Positions 6,676 to 13,253 are shown, counted from the stretch's first letter. The stretch: DNA of 14,585 nt from Oscillospiraceae bacterium (GCA_028694405.1 JAQUTM010000040.1:1-14585); one strand, 5' to 3'. Program-made: numbers and translations. The notes: generated by a model not told the origin, from the letters alone.

Positions 6676-8061
6676 ATGAAAGAGAAGTTAAAAACTATAT
6701 ATGTGTGCACCAACTGTGGCGAAACCTCTATTAGATGGATGGGGCGTTGTCTGAGCTGTGGTGAGTGGAACACACTTGTAGAAGACGTAGTGAAAGAACC
6801 TTCTAAAAATAAAGTAAGTGCCGGGGCTGCACGGGCTGCAACCACGACCACTTCTTTAGTGGCTACCCGCTTAAAAGATGTAAGCGCCAGTGATGCGGAA
6901 TCTCGTATTGTTACGGGCATAGGAGAATTGGACCGCGTTTTAGGCGGAGGAATTGTAATAGGCTCGGTAGTGTTGCTTGGCGGTGAACCCGGAGCAGGTA
7001 AGTCTACCTTGCTTTTGCAAATTTGTGCGCAGATTCAAGATAAAGTAGATGTTTTGTATATTACAGGTGAAGAATCTTTGCGCCAGATAAAGCTACGCGC
7101 CCTGCGCTTAAAGGTTTCGGGAGATTCTATCCATTTGGCCGCCGAAAACGATATAGAAGAAATTTGTGGTTTAATTCAAGCAACAAAACCCGGTTTGGTG
7201 GTAATTGACTCGATTCAAACTATGAACTGTGCAGAGCTTTCTTCTTCTACAGGAAGCGTTTCACAAGTAAAAGAGTGCACCGCACGCCTGATTGAAGTAG
7301 GAAAACGTTTAGAAATACCCATCTTGATAGTAGGCCATGTAAATAAAGATGGCGCCATAGCAGGCCCTAAGGTTATGGAGCATTTGGTGGATACCGTGTT
7401 GTACTTTGAAGGTGATAAAATGTTGCCTTATCGGGTGCTTCGTGGCGCTAAAAACCGCTATGGCTCTACCAGTGAAATAGGAATGTTTGACATGACCGGC
7501 AGCGGTTTAACCGAGATTGTCAACCCCTCTAAACAGCTTTTAGAGGGAAGACCTCTGGGCGTAAGCGGAAATTGCGTTGCTTGCACAATGGAAGGCACAC
7601 GCCCAATATTATCGGAAATACAGGCGTTGGTGACAAAAACCAGTTTTGGTACACCACGTCGTACTTGTTCCGGATTTGATTTTAACCGTGCCAATTTGCT
7701 TTTTGCAGTATTAGAAAAGCGCGCAGGATATTTTTTAGGGAACTTAGACATTTATATTAATATTGTGGGCGGGTTACGTTTAGATGAAACTGCCTGTGAT
7801 TTGGCAGTTGCGTTAGCGGTTATATCCAGTTTATTGGACAAGCCTGTACCAGATGATACACTGGCAGTAGGAGAGATAGGATTGGGCGGAGAGATACGCA
7901 GTGTAAATAATTTGGACGCGCGCATTAGAGAGGCTGCAAGAATTGGGTTTAAGCATATTATTGTTCCTAAACCGAGTTTGGCGCAAATAAATGTAAAAGA
8001 ATATCCAGAGATTGAAATTATAGGTGTAAACTATATTAAGGAAGCAGCACAAGTGATATGA
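6676..8061 (+). CDS. radA: DNA repair protein RadA (Sms)
   Basis: RadA is a RecA-related ATPase with helicase activity that promotes branch migration during recombinational repair, and in Firmicutes also acts in transformation. The 461-residue protein has all parts: an N-terminal C4 zinc finger (C11, C14, C25, C28 in CTNCGE...CLSCGEW), a RecA-like core with Walker A GGEPGAGKST (K109), the RadA signature KNRYGS (259-264), and a C-terminal Lon-protease-like domain with VGGLRLDETACDLAVALA. That last domain lacks the Lon Ser-Lys dyad, as is normal for RadA. The length is typical. The ATG follows AAAGGATAGACGAG. Its stop TGA overlaps the next ATG in ATGA, so the following gene is translationally coupled. 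Confidence 0.98.
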   Translation: MKEKLKTIYVCTNCGETSIRWMGRCLSCGEWNTLVEDVVKEPSKNKVSAGAARAATTTTSLVATRLKDVSASDAESRIVTGIGELDRVLGGGIVIGSVVLLGGEPGAGKSTLLLQICAQIQDKVDVLYITGEESLRQIKLRALRLKVSGDSIHLAAENDIEEICGLIQATKPGLVVIDSIQTMNCAELSSSTGSVSQVKECTARLIEVGKRLEIPILIVGHVNKDGAIAGPKVMEHLVDTVLYFEGDKMLPYRVLRGAKNRYGSTSEIGMFDMTGSGLTEIVNPSKQLLEGRPLGVSGNCVACTMEGTRPILSEIQALVTKTSFGTPRRTCSGFDFNRANLLFAVLEKRAGYFLGNLDIYINIVGGLRLDETACDLAVALAVISSLLDKPVPDDTLAVGEIGLGGEIRSVNNLDARIREAARIGFKHIIVPKPSLAQINVKEYPEIEIIGVNYIKEAAQVI

Positions 8062-8804
8062 CCAAAAATATTGGGGTAATTTCAAGCCCAAATTTGCCGC
8101 AAGGACTTGTTTCTACTGTTGTGGTTTCACCTCAAAATACAGCCGTTTTGGACGCTTTGCGGCAACGAGACATTGAGGTGTTGTGTACGCAACCTGCAAA
8201 AATGGTTTCGACCCCTGTAAATATACATGCAGATATGTTGTGCTTGTATTTGGGCGATAATCAAATTGTAGTAGAAGAAAGCCAGCTGATTTTAAAAAAG
8301 CTGTTACAGGCTTATAATTTAAGCGTAAAACAGTTTAAATTGAAAAGTGGCGGGTATCCTTTTGAAGCTGCATTAAATGTGGGTTTGATAGGGAAATTTT
8401 GCTTTCAGAATTTTAAAGTTCTCAATCGTCCTTGCGAACTTAATAAATTTCAGCTTGTGCAGATAAAGCAGGGATACACAAAATGCAATATGGCTATTGT
8501 AAATGAGCAAGCTATTATTACTCAAGATATTGGAATAGCAGTAGCAGCTAAAAAACAGGGGATAGACGTCTTGTTAATTGAAGAGCAGGAAATAAAGCTT
8601 GCGCCGTATAATTATGGATTTATAGGCGGTTGCTGCGGTTTAATTGCGCCGGACAAGCTGGCTTTTACAGGAAATATTATGTGCCATAAAAGTGGAAAGC
8701 TTATCTATAATTTTTTAAAAAAATATTGTGTAGAACCCATTGCGTTACAAGATGGGCAGTTGGAAGATATAGGTGGAATATTACCGATAATAGAAAAAAC
8801 ATAA
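8058..8804 (+). CDS. DUF6873-like protein (possible pentein/GME fold), function unknown
   Basis: The 248-residue product resembles, from memory, the uncharacterised family now called DUF6873, which occurs widely in Oscillospirales. Conserved-looking blocks are SSPNLPQGLVSTVVVSPQ (10-26 region), VNIHADMLCLYLGDN (H57, D59), GGYPFEAALNVGLIGK, YTKCNMAIVNEQAIITQD, YNYGFIGGCCGL (C192, C193) and IGGILPI near the end. Several short repeated beta-type units with a His-x-Asp and a late Cys recall the guanidine-modifying (pentein) fold, but the catalytic residues are not proven. The start ATG overlaps the radA stop by 4 nt, so it is coupled to radA. No signal peptide or membrane segment is seen, so it is probably cytosolic. 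I assign no reaction. Confidence 0.72.
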   Translation: MTKNIGVISSPNLPQGLVSTVVVSPQNTAVLDALRQRDIEVLCTQPAKMVSTPVNIHADMLCLYLGDNQIVVEESQLILKKLLQAYNLSVKQFKLKSGGYPFEAALNVGLIGKFCFQNFKVLNRPCELNKFQLVQIKQGYTKCNMAIVNEQAIITQDIGIAVAAKKQGIDVLLIEEQEIKLAPYNYGFIGGCCGLIAPDKLAFTGNIMCHKSGKLIYNFLKKYCVEPIALQDGQLEDIGGILPIIEKT

Positions 8805-8836
8805 AATAATAAGAATAATATGAGGAAGAGAAGCGA

Positions 8837-8865
8837 TTGACAAAGAGATAAAGATAGTGTATATT
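8837..8865 (+). promoter_or_regulatory. Promoter candidate P1 upstream of the recombinase gene
   Basis: Perfect TTGACA at 8837-8842, a 17-nt spacer and TATATT at 8860-8865. The start would be near 8872, so the palindrome at 8879-8906 would form the very 5' end of the RNA, ~180 nt before the recombinase ATG. Confidence 0.6.
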
Positions 8866-8878
8866 TTAAATAGCAGTT

Positions 8879-8906
8879 ATTTCGCTAAATGTAAGTTTAG
8901 CGAAAT
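8879..8906. repeat. Perfect 28-bp palindrome, 11-6-11 layout
   Basis: ATTTCGCTAAA (8879-8889) and its exact complement TTTAGCGAAAT (8896-8906) flank a 6-bp centre TGTAAG. No T run follows, so it is a poor terminator. The size and 11-6-11 geometry equal those of Xer recombination sites (dif), and it lies 148 bp upstream of a Xer-type gene. It could also be a 5' RNA hairpin or an operator next to promoter P1. Confidence 0.6.
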
Positions 8907-8976
8907 TTAGGGTATTAAATACATCAAGTTTTCTAATAATCTTCTTTTTGGAACTTTTGTGTGCGTTTTTTGTTGT

Positions 8977-9004
8977 TTGAGTTTTAAAAATTAAATAGTA
9001 CAAT
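8977..9004 (+). promoter_or_regulatory. Promoter candidate P2 for the recombinase gene
   Basis: TTGAGT at 8977-8982, a 16-nt spacer and TACAAT at 8999-9004, 50 nt before the ATG. It is weaker than P1 by consensus but better placed. Together with P1 and the palindrome it accounts for the 250-bp gap 8805-9054, in which I see no gene. Confidence 0.45.
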
Positions 9005-9054
9005 AATTCTTATAAAATAGATAAAAAATAAAATTAAAAGAGGTTTTATTTGAT

Positions 9055-10188
9055 ATGAGCACTTACATTGCCCCCAATGGAAAAAATAATAATCAGTTTG
9101 AAGATTGTCCGTCTGTTTTGCGTGAATTTCTTACTTATGCCGGCACAATTAAAAATCTTTCGGTACGAACTGTAAATGGATATTATATTGATATTCGCAC
9201 TTTTTTGCGTTTTATGAAACTTAGACGTGGATTGGTTCCAGATTCTATAAATTTTGAAGAAATTTTGATAAATGATGTAACCTTAGAATTTTTAGGAACA
9301 GTGACAAAAGCAGATGTATATGAGTATCTGCACTATGCATTGAATGTGCGCGGAAATGCAGCAGTAACACGCGCTCGTAAGCTGTGCAGTATCAAAGCTT
9401 TTTATAAATACTTAGTATCTAAAAGCAATCAGCTAAAACAAAATCCTGTAATAGATATTGAAGTGCCTACCATACGCAAATCCTTGCCCAAATACTTATC
9501 CTTAGAAGAAAGCTTAGAATTGCTGAATAACGTTGGCGGAGATTTTCCTGAACGAGACTATTGTATTTTAGTATTGTTTTTAAACTGTGGAATGCGCTTA
9601 AGCGAATTGGTTTCTATCAATACAAACGATTTCAAGGAAAACACTATTCGCATTCTTGGTAAAGGTAATAAAGAGCGTACAGTATATTTAAATGATTCGT
9701 GTATTTACGCACTGAACAACTATTTAGGTGTAAGGTCTTCCCTTTCTAAAGTTGTAGACAAGGCGGCGTTATTTTTATCCAGAAGGACGGGTAAACGCTT
9801 AACACCGCGTCGTGTACAACAAATTGTAGATACCTGTCTGCAAACAGCAGGTCTCGCCGGGAAAGGGTATTCTACCCATAAATTGCGCCATACCGCAGCT
9901 ACTCTTATGTACCGCCATGGAAATGTAGATATGCTTGCCTTAAAAGAAATTTTAGGCCATGAACACATTACCACTACAGAAATATATACACATATTTCTA
10001 CGCAGCAGCTTGAAAATGCTGTCAAGAGCTCTCCGCTCTCTAAAGTTAAAATAAACAAGAGTATTCCCAAAATAGGTGAACCTTTACCACTAAAAAACAA
10101 CGCGAAAGAACAGCTCGATGAGAGCGTAGATGAGGGTGCAGAAGGAGCACAAAACAAAAGTACGAAAGACATGGGTGCATCGGAATAA
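9055..10188 (+). CDS. Xer-type tyrosine recombinase (XerC/XerD family)
   Basis: Tyrosine recombinases of this family resolve chromosome dimers at dif sites and act with FtsK at division. The 377-residue product has an N-terminal core-binding domain (about 20-140, with LREFLTYAGTIKNLSVRTVN) and a complete catalytic domain: R181 in NCGMRLSEL, K203 in GKGNKERTV, H275-x-x-R278 in THKLRH, H302 in ILGHEH and the nucleophile Y311 in TEIYTH. The H-to-Y distance of 9 matches E. coli XerD. It is longer than the usual ~300 residues because of a short N-terminal extension, a loop at about 60-90, and a charged tail of about 55 residues that overlaps spoIIM on the other strand by 99 bp. The ATG is preceded by AGAGG. 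Single-copy chromosomal Xer is more likely than a phage integrase, as no mobile-element genes are near. Confidence 0.9.
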   Translation: MSTYIAPNGKNNNQFEDCPSVLREFLTYAGTIKNLSVRTVNGYYIDIRTFLRFMKLRRGLVPDSINFEEILINDVTLEFLGTVTKADVYEYLHYALNVRGNAAVTRARKLCSIKAFYKYLVSKSNQLKQNPVIDIEVPTIRKSLPKYLSLEESLELLNNVGGDFPERDYCILVLFLNCGMRLSELVSINTNDFKENTIRILGKGNKERTVYLNDSCIYALNNYLGVRSSLSKVVDKAALFLSRRTGKRLTPRRVQQIVDTCLQTAGLAGKGYSTHKLRHTAATLMYRHGNVDMLALKEILGHEHITTTEIYTHISTQQLENAVKSSPLSKVKINKSIPKIGEPLPLKNNAKEQLDESVDEGAEGAQNKSTKDMGASE

Positions 10189-10680
10189 AACGATATTTTT
10201 GGTCTTTATAATATGTGTTTGAAAAAGGGCAAGTGAGCTTTGATAGGATTGTACGCAAAAATATAAAATCAGCAGAGAAGATACGATATTATATGGAAAA
10301 AAAGAAACAAGGTTTTTTATAACGCCTGCCGTTCCCAAAGACGCATATAAATAGCAAGACATACCCCCTACCCCGGCGCCTTTAATAAAGGTTAAAAGTA
10401 AAATAAAAGGAGCACCAAAGCAGCTTAACCCTAAAAATAAAATTAAAAAATTTATCAGTAAGGACGAAAAAAAAGTATTGGAAAACGCTGTAAGAATAGT
10501 TGCATTCAGACGCTCTTCTAAAAGCTGCTTCATAAAAGCAGCTATGTATTGCACAGTAGTATTTTTGGCAGACATAATATAAAGTGCCCCCACCAATACA
10601 CCTGTAAAATACAATATTATCATGATTAGCCAGATTGATTTATCCTTACGCTCTAATTTAAAAAAACATAACCCTTGCAT
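10090..10680 (-). CDS. spoIIM: Stage II sporulation protein M (SpoIIM family)
   Basis: SpoIIM is a membrane part of the DMP machine (SpoIID-SpoIIM-SpoIIP) that thins septal peptidoglycan and drives engulfment in the mother cell of sporulating Firmicutes. The 196-residue product has about five hydrophobic segments (roughly 16-36, 70-88, 90-112, 119-143 and 173-195), a short charged N-terminus (KLERKDK) and the glycine-rich stretch FIKGAGVGGMS that fits this family. It is near the usual ~210 residues. The ATG at 10680 has GAGGAG 7 nt upstream. Its first seven codons form one arm of a perfect 22-bp hairpin (separate entry), and its last 33 codons (stop included) overlap the recombinase gene antisense. 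Similarity is judged by layout and motifs, so identity is probable rather than certain. Confidence 0.85.
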   Translation of the reverse strand: MQGLCFFKLERKDKSIWLIMIILYFTGVLVGALYIMSAKNTTVQYIAAFMKQLLEERLNATILTAFSNTFFSSLLINFLILFLGLSCFGAPFILLLTFIKGAGVGGMSCYLYASLGTAGVIKNLVSFFPYNIVSSLLILYFCVQSYQSSLALFQTHIIKTKNIVLFRCTHVFRTFVLCSFCTLIYALIELFFRVVF

Positions 10681-10737
10681 TTTACGTCTCCTCTCATGCT
10701 TTGTACAAGCATATGCGTAAAATGCAAGGGTTATGTT
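10665..10737 (-). terminator. 22-bp perfect hairpin: scfB terminator that contains the spoIIM start codon
   Basis: Arms at 10665-10686 and 10716-10737 are exact complements over 22 bp, with a 29-nt loop that has an inner stem (10696-10701 with 10707-10712). Read on the minus strand, the stem is followed by a T run continuing GTT-TTTTT, so it looks like a strong intrinsic terminator 13 nt after scfB. The spoIIM ATG (10680) lies in the 3' arm and its GAGGAG in the loop. Read on the plus strand it is also followed by a T-rich stretch (TTATTTTT). Confidence 0.85.
10708..10734 (-). promoter_or_regulatory. Possible sigma-E-like promoter for spoIIM
   Basis: On the minus strand ATA (10734-10732), 16 nt, then CATATGCT (10715-10708) resembles the mother-cell sigma-E pattern ATA-N16-CATAnnnT of Bacillus. 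A start near 10701 would give an RNA that lacks the 5' arm of the hairpin but keeps GAGGAG and the ATG. The pattern is short, so this is a suggestion. Confidence 0.35.
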
Positions 10738-10750
10738 GTTATTTTTAAAT

Positions 10751-12112
10751 TTACAGCGTAGCAGCTTTTAAAGCAATAGCACATTCTAAGCGCAAACGCA
10801 TCAATTCGCAGCTTAATTCGTGAGGCTCCAGTACATTTTTGTTAAAGTTATAGTTGTTTGCATTGCAGCCGCCGCTACAATAAAATTTAGCCCAACAGTT
10901 ATCACATTTAGGTTTATTATAAATATTGGCTGCAGCAAATTTTTCCTTTAAATCCAAACGAGTAATGCCTTCATCAACGGTACCCATAATAAAGTCTTCG
11001 TTACCTACAAACTGGTGACAAGGATAAATTTCGCCGTCCGGAGTGATGGCAACATACTCGTTTCCGCTGCCGCAACCGCGTAAGCGCTTAATCGCACAAG
11101 GACCTTGATCCAAATCAATCATAAAATGGAAAAAGTTAAAATCACCCTTTTCCGCTTTTCTGCGGGCAACCATAGTTTCCATCAAACGAGTATAACTTGC
11201 TTCAATTTCGCTCAAATGCTTTTCGCTAATGGCGTAGTCATCGTCTTCAGGACCCACTACAGGCTCTACACTAATTTGGTCAAAGCCTAAGTCGTAAAGA
11301 TGCAGTACGTCGGCATCAAAGTCTAAATTATACTTTGTATAAGTGCCACGCACATAATATTCTTTTGTACCGCGATTTTTAATCAAGTTTTGGTAGTTAG
11401 GCACAATAGTATCGTAGCAGCCGTCTCCGTTTACGCGTACGCGCAGTTTGTCATTAACGTCTTTACGTCCATCTAGGCTCAGCACTACATTGGCCATTTC
11501 GCGATTGATATACTCTGCTTTATCGGCATCCAGCAAAAGACCATTGGTGGTAATGGTAAAACGAAAGTTTTTGTGATGTTTTTCTTCTAAGCTGCGTGCA
11601 TATTTTACAATTTCTTTTACTGTATCAAAGTTCATTAAGGGCTCCCCACCAAAAAAGTCCACCTCTAGATTATGACGATTTTGGGAGAGTTGAATAAGCA
11701 TATCAATGGCTTTTTTACCGGTATCTACTGTCATTAGCTTGCGCACTCCGCAAAAACTGCCTGTGCTTGCAAAGCAATAGCGGCAACGTAAATTACAATC
11801 ATGCGCTACGTTTAAGCACAAAGCTTTTACTGGGGCAAGTCCTGTGGCATTTTTAAACTCCTCATAGCTGTCATCGCTATACAGCATTTCGGCGTCGTAT
11901 AGCTTTAACAGCTCATTAAAAGCCTGAGATAATGCTTCTTGGCTATATTTTTTCAGTAAGTCGTCAGAAAAATCGGGTGCCGCTTTTTCTCTGCAATTTT
12001 CCTCGGTTACAATGTCCAACAAATCGTAAATAATTTCATCTACAACGTGTACAGCTCCACTGCCTGTATCTAACACAATGTTAAATCCGGCACGATTATA
12101 TTTATGTATCAT
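10751..12112 (-). CDS. scfB: SCIFF (ranthipeptide) radical SAM maturase
   Basis: This enzyme uses S-adenosylmethionine and iron-sulfur clusters to install thioether crosslinks between cysteines and other residues of the SCIFF peptide encoded just upstream. The 453-residue protein has an N-terminal peptide-binding (RRE-like) region, about 1-90; the radical SAM motif CNLRCRYC (C106, C110, C113) with FFGGEP (154-159); and a C-terminal SPASM domain with C339, C347, C365, C403, C406, C412, C416 and C435 (CGSGNEYVAITPDGEIYPC, CDNCWAKFYCSGGC). The length is close to characterised SCIFF maturases such as CteB. The ATG is preceded by AAAGGAACG. It lies 112 nt after scfA, beyond a terminator-like hairpin, so it probably relies on readthrough from scfA. 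Confidence 0.97.
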   Translation of the reverse strand: MIHKYNRAGFNIVLDTGSGAVHVVDEIIYDLLDIVTEENCREKAAPDFSDDLLKKYSQEALSQAFNELLKLYDAEMLYSDDSYEEFKNATGLAPVKALCLNVAHDCNLRCRYCFASTGSFCGVRKLMTVDTGKKAIDMLIQLSQNRHNLEVDFFGGEPLMNFDTVKEIVKYARSLEEKHHKNFRFTITTNGLLLDADKAEYINREMANVVLSLDGRKDVNDKLRVRVNGDGCYDTIVPNYQNLIKNRGTKEYYVRGTYTKYNLDFDADVLHLYDLGFDQISVEPVVGPEDDDYAISEKHLSEIEASYTRLMETMVARRKAEKGDFNFFHFMIDLDQGPCAIKRLRGCGSGNEYVAITPDGEIYPCHQFVGNEDFIMGTVDEGITRLDLKEKFAAANIYNKPKCDNCWAKFYCSGGCNANNYNFNKNVLEPHELSCELMRLRLECAIALKAATL

Positions 12113-12181
12113 AAACGTTCCTTTCTGTTGTGGTAATCAGTTATAGTATAAAAATCTCGTAAGGAGAATTTAAATTTTTGC

Positions 12182-12212
12182 AAAAATAAAGGACGGCTTT
12201 GCACCGCCCTTT
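12182..12212 (-). terminator. Terminator between scfA and scfB, probably partial
   Basis: On the minus strand AAAGGGCGG pairs with CCGTCCTTT (9 bp, one G-T) around a 7-nt loop and is followed by ATTTTTG. It lies 12 nt after the scfA stop. Since scfB has no clear promoter of its own, the hairpin may let through only part of the RNA and so set a high peptide-to-enzyme ratio. The rest of the 112-nt gap holds only the scfB ribosome site. Confidence 0.8.
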
Positions 12213-12224
12213 AAACCTATGCAA

Positions 12225-12371
12225 TTATTTGTCTTTGCGCTCGCACTTGTTATTTGCAACTGTGCAAGAGGTTTTGCAAGCGGATTGACAGGAAGTCTGG
12301 CACTCGCCGCAACCGCCTTTACAAGCGGATTGTTTTAAATTAGCAGAATTGATTGTTTTAATATGTTCCAT
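12225..12371 (-). CDS. scfA: SCIFF precursor peptide (six cysteines in forty-five)
   Basis: The 48-residue peptide starts MEHIKTINSANLKQSA and carries the SCIFF cysteine ladder C17, C21, C24, C28, C32, C36 plus C43, with the characteristic block CGECQTSCQSACKTSC followed by TVANN. It is a ribosomally made, post-translationally modified peptide: scfB next to it forms thioether bonds. In the studied homologue CteA the bond joins Cys32 and Thr37, and both residues occupy the same positions here. The gene has GGAGGT 12 nt before the ATG, its own near-consensus promoter, and a terminator-like hairpin after it. It is too short for most automated gene calls but matches the family strongly in sequence and place. 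No dedicated exporter or protease gene is in this window. Confidence 0.96.
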   Translation of the reverse strand: MEHIKTINSANLKQSACKGGCGECQTSCQSACKTSCTVANNKCERKDK

Positions 12372-12407
12372 AATTGAAAATGTACCTCCAATACGTATTA
12401 CCTTTAT

Positions 12408-12435
12408 ATTATATCATATCCTGTTAACGTGTCAA
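12408..12435 (-). promoter_or_regulatory. Strong promoter of scfA
   Basis: On the minus strand TTGACA (12435-12430), a 16-nt spacer and TGA-TATAAT (-10 at 12413-12408, with the extended TG) match consensus perfectly. The -35 overlaps the stop codon of the upstream membrane protein gene. The start would be near 12401, giving a ~30-nt leader. The palindrome AATACGTATT (12390-12399) lies just after the start, before the ribosome site. Confidence 0.85.
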
Positions 12436-12851
12436 TGGCGAGTCTTGGCTTTTTCGTAAAGATTAATACCCAGAATTCCTCCTAAAGCGCCTGAACAGCT
12501 AAAGGCTATCAACTTTATTACAGTTAACTGTGTAAAGTCTCTTTGGCCGCTTATAAGGCTAGCGACAAAAAGCAAGGCAAACAGCCCTAGTCCCGCTAAA
12601 AAGCCACCCAGCATACCGTGTTCGCCTATCATACGCGCAAGCACAATACCGCTGACAAAAGCTGCCAAACAGCCTGCACCTGTAGAAAGCGGCGTAATCC
12701 AATAAAGCGGGATATCCACAGAAGCAATAATAAAACTAAGGATTGTAAAAAGCACTAAAACCGTAAATACGCCACACACAGCTGTAAGTAAGGCCCAAAA
12801 GACGTATTTAGAGCCCACCGCATTCTGTTTCATTTTGTGTGTACCAGACAT
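12432..12851 (-). CDS. TIGR04086-type membrane protein
   Basis: The 139-residue product is nearly all membrane: four hydrophobic segments at about 17-44, 50-73, 79-101 and 109-131, with small-residue-rich helices (STGAGCLAAFVSGIVLARMIGEHGMLGGF and SGALGGILGINLYEKA) and a short basic tail. Size, motif style and position next to yajC and scfA fit the TIGR04086 family, whose function is unknown. A link to the SCIFF cassette is possible by context alone. The ATG at 12851 lies directly after a perfect terminator hairpin, so its only ribosome-binding sequence (AAGGACGGGGG) is inside the stem; this makes expression likely low or conditional. A later Met at codon 7 has no ribosome site and is not preferred. 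Confidence 0.83.
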   Translation of the reverse strand: MSGTHKMKQNAVGSKYVFWALLTAVCGVFTVLVLFTILSFIIASVDIPLYWITPLSTGAGCLAAFVSGIVLARMIGEHGMLGGFLAGLGLFALLFVASLISGQRDFTQLTVIKLIAFSCSGALGGILGINLYEKAKTRH

Positions 12852-12852
12852 A

Positions 12853-12899
12853 AAAACACCCCCGTCCTTACTAAATAGTATTCCGGACGGGGGTGTTTT
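12853..12899 (-). terminator. Strong hairpin terminator after yajC, touching the next start codon
   Basis: Arms 12853-12867 and 12885-12899 form a perfect 15-bp stem with a C/G-rich core and A/T ends, and an inner short stem TACTA/TAGTA in the loop. On the minus strand it ends in a T run that leads straight into the ATG at 12851. It lies 7 nt after the yajC stop and is also active-looking on the plus strand. Confidence 0.88.
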
Positions 12900-12906
12900 A
12901 TACGTC

Positions 12907-13221
12907 TTATTCTACAGTTAGTTTTTCTACACTTTGAATTGCCCAGCGTTTGAAACGAATTTTAGTACGCTCACTGCCGGTTTCAATTACAACGGTATCT
13001 TCTTTTACACTAACAACAGGGCCTACAATCCCGCCTATTGTTGTTATAATGTCACCAACCTCTAAAGAGTTGCGCATTTGTGCCAATTCTTTGTCTTTTT
13101 TCTTTTGAGGGCGAATCATAAGAAAATACATAACACCGATAACCAATACCATTGGTAAAATCATACTGGTAAATGCACCGGCAACGGAAACGTCAGCACT
13201 AGCTAAAAAAGTTAAATTCAC
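12907..13221 (-). CDS. yajC: Preprotein translocase subunit YajC
   Basis: YajC is a small membrane protein of the Sec holotranslocon, associated with SecDF. The 104-residue product has a single membrane segment at about 15-35, the family signature MIRPQKKKDKE directly after it, then a cytosolic beta-rich domain (VGDIITTIGGIVGPVVSVKEDTVVIETG). The start is GTG (13221-13219), supported by AAGGAGGA about 6 nt upstream; no ATG fits. It follows tgt after a 112-nt gap with promoter candidates, so it may be transcribed independently. A strong terminator comes right after it. The order queA-tgt-yajC is usual in Clostridia and many other bacteria. Confidence 0.95.
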   Translation of the reverse strand: MNLTFLASADVSVAGAFTSMILPMVLVIGVMYFLMIRPQKKKDKELAQMRNSLEVGDIITTIGGIVGPVVSVKEDTVVIETGSERTKIRFKRWAIQSVEKLTVE

Positions 13222-13253
13222 AGTTTGTCCTCCTTGTTTTGCTAATTTATAGC

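Noticed and set aside
9720..10172. 150-residue minus-strand frame opposite the recombinase
   Set aside because: Cys/Ser-rich translation antisense to a convincing gene and in a different frame from spoIIM; no ribosome site or family resemblance.
9055..10188. Recombinase as an integrase of a genomic island
   Set aside because: No excision, replication or cargo genes nearby, the neighbours are core genes on both sides, and although tRNAs are within 3 kb there is no visible att duplication.
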